A stretch of 5,420 nucleotides of DNA, taken from Spirochaetaceae bacterium (GTDB lineage: Bacteria > Spirochaetota > Spirochaetia > Treponematales > Breznakiellaceae). The notes under the pieces were generated by a model. The model was not told the DNA's origin. It saw only the letters and a program-made list of their open reading frames with translations, and ran no database searches. Location of the stretch: the NCBI GenBank assembly GCA_031258625.1, contig JAIRMO010000044.1:1-5420 (forward strand). The letters are read 5' to 3'. This document shows, one piece after another, positions 4,896-5,420 of this stretch (position 1 is the first letter of the stretch; every line of letters starts with the position of its first letter). The translations under genes and the position numbers were made by a program.

Positions 4896-4938
4896 CCGGC
4901 GGGAGGATCTCAAAATTATGGCTCCGCCGGGCCATTAA
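4896..4938 (+). other. Hairpin and six-codon mini-ORF in the groEL upstream region
   Basis: CCGGCGG(G)AG (4896-4905) pairs with CTCCGCCGG (4922-4930), with one bulged G. The left arm contains GGAGG (4902-4906), 11 bases before ATG GCT CCG CCG GGC CAT TAA (4918-4938), which would encode MAPPGH. The hairpin would hide this ribosome site and codons 2-5. The mini-ORF contains a Pro-Pro pair. It may be coincidental. Confidence 0.2.
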
Positions 4939-5079
4939 ATTTTAAAACCGCCCCTATTATAACCCATATTGTGATTTTAGGTATTGCCGTTAATGCCATA
5001 ATTTAGTATTTTATTATAAGAAAGTCCTCACCCATGTATGAGGCGAAATCCATTTCATATTATACCGGTTCTATCGCAA
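4939..5079 (+). other. A/T-rich groEL upstream region without gene
   Basis: No ORF with a ribosome site is present. It holds three TATTAT boxes, a weak hairpin GGTATT/AATGCC (4980-4985, 4992-4997; one wobble) and a small hairpin CCTCA/TGAGG (5026-5030, 5039-5043). No CIRCE element (TTAGCACTC-N9-GAGTGCTAA) is present, so HrcA control of groEL from this region is not supported. Confidence 0.4.
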
Positions 5080-5111
5080 CAGGCGCGAAGCCCTGCAGGC
5101 GCGAAGCCCTG
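5080..5111 (+). repeat. Exact 16-bp tandem duplication in the groEL leader
   Basis: CAGGCGCGAAGCCCTG occurs twice head to tail (5080-5095, 5096-5111) with no mismatch. Each unit can fold as CAGG(C)GC-GAA-GCCCTG with one bulged C. The pair ends 27 bases before the groEL ribosome site GAGGAG (5139-5144). The identity of the units suggests a recent duplication. Confidence 0.6.
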
Positions 5112-5133
5112 TGGCTATTCAAAAGCCCGGTAA

Positions 5134-5420
<287 letters not shown>

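Noticed and set aside
5080..5111. CRISPR-like repeat before groEL
   Set aside because: The two units are directly adjacent with no spacer, and there are only two.

Overview
The window looks like chromosomal DNA of a spirochaete, most probably a Treponema-related lineage such as the termite-gut treponemes. Three things point there: the GroEL N-terminus ([16 protein letters not shown]..., with groEL starting alone and no groES directly before it), the pairing of a helical-repeat lipoprotein with a LysM envelope protein, and the moderately high-GC coding style full of ccgg and ggcc. This assignment comes from protein flavour and has not been checked against a database.

Layout, left to right. 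Positions 1-115 hold short palindromes and a GAGCGGCGGGG direct repeat. Positions 148-2108 (minus strand) are a two-gene operon: a lipoprotein with helical hairpin repeats, then a secreted LysM protein. The two genes overlap by ATGA, are driven by a good promoter at 2189-2217, and end at a GC hairpin plus A8/T8 terminator at 116-147. Positions 2109-2530 are intergenic, with a consensus -10 box, a 10-bp hairpin and an 18-bp repeat that reads in frame as GYTGAP/GFTGAP. Positions 2531-2764 (plus) encode a YdbC/DUF2128 PC4-like single-stranded-DNA-binding protein. Positions 2765-3060 contain no gene but several inverted repeats; two of these (2887-2932 and 2979-3019) are diverged copies of one hairpin. 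Positions 3061-3618 (minus) are ribonuclease HI (rnhA), convergent with the PC4-like gene. Positions 3761-4759 (minus) encode a Gfo/Idh/MocA-family oxidoreductase. Positions 4760-5154 are a divergent regulatory region, and groEL (plus) starts at 5155 and runs off the end of the window.

How it fits together. The lipoprotein and LysM protein are probably co-translated and act in the periplasm or at the envelope. The PC4-like protein and RNase HI both handle non-duplex nucleic acids and share the hairpin-rich convergent intergenic region, which probably terminates transcription from both sides. The oxidoreductase has the best-defined control region: a TTGACA-N17-CATTAT promoter enclosed by CCCATA/TATGGG half-sites, plus a perfect inverted repeat just downstream, as expected of an operator. 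groEL has a long upstream region with a terminator-like palindrome, several -10-like boxes and a 16-bp tandem repeat, but no CIRCE element.

The most unusual signal is the pair of homologous hairpins around 2887-3019. The arms differ between copies, but most differences keep base pairing and all wobbles are G-T in plus-strand orientation, which suggests a dispersed structured RNA or palindromic element. No mobile-element gene, CRISPR array, tRNA or rRNA was seen.
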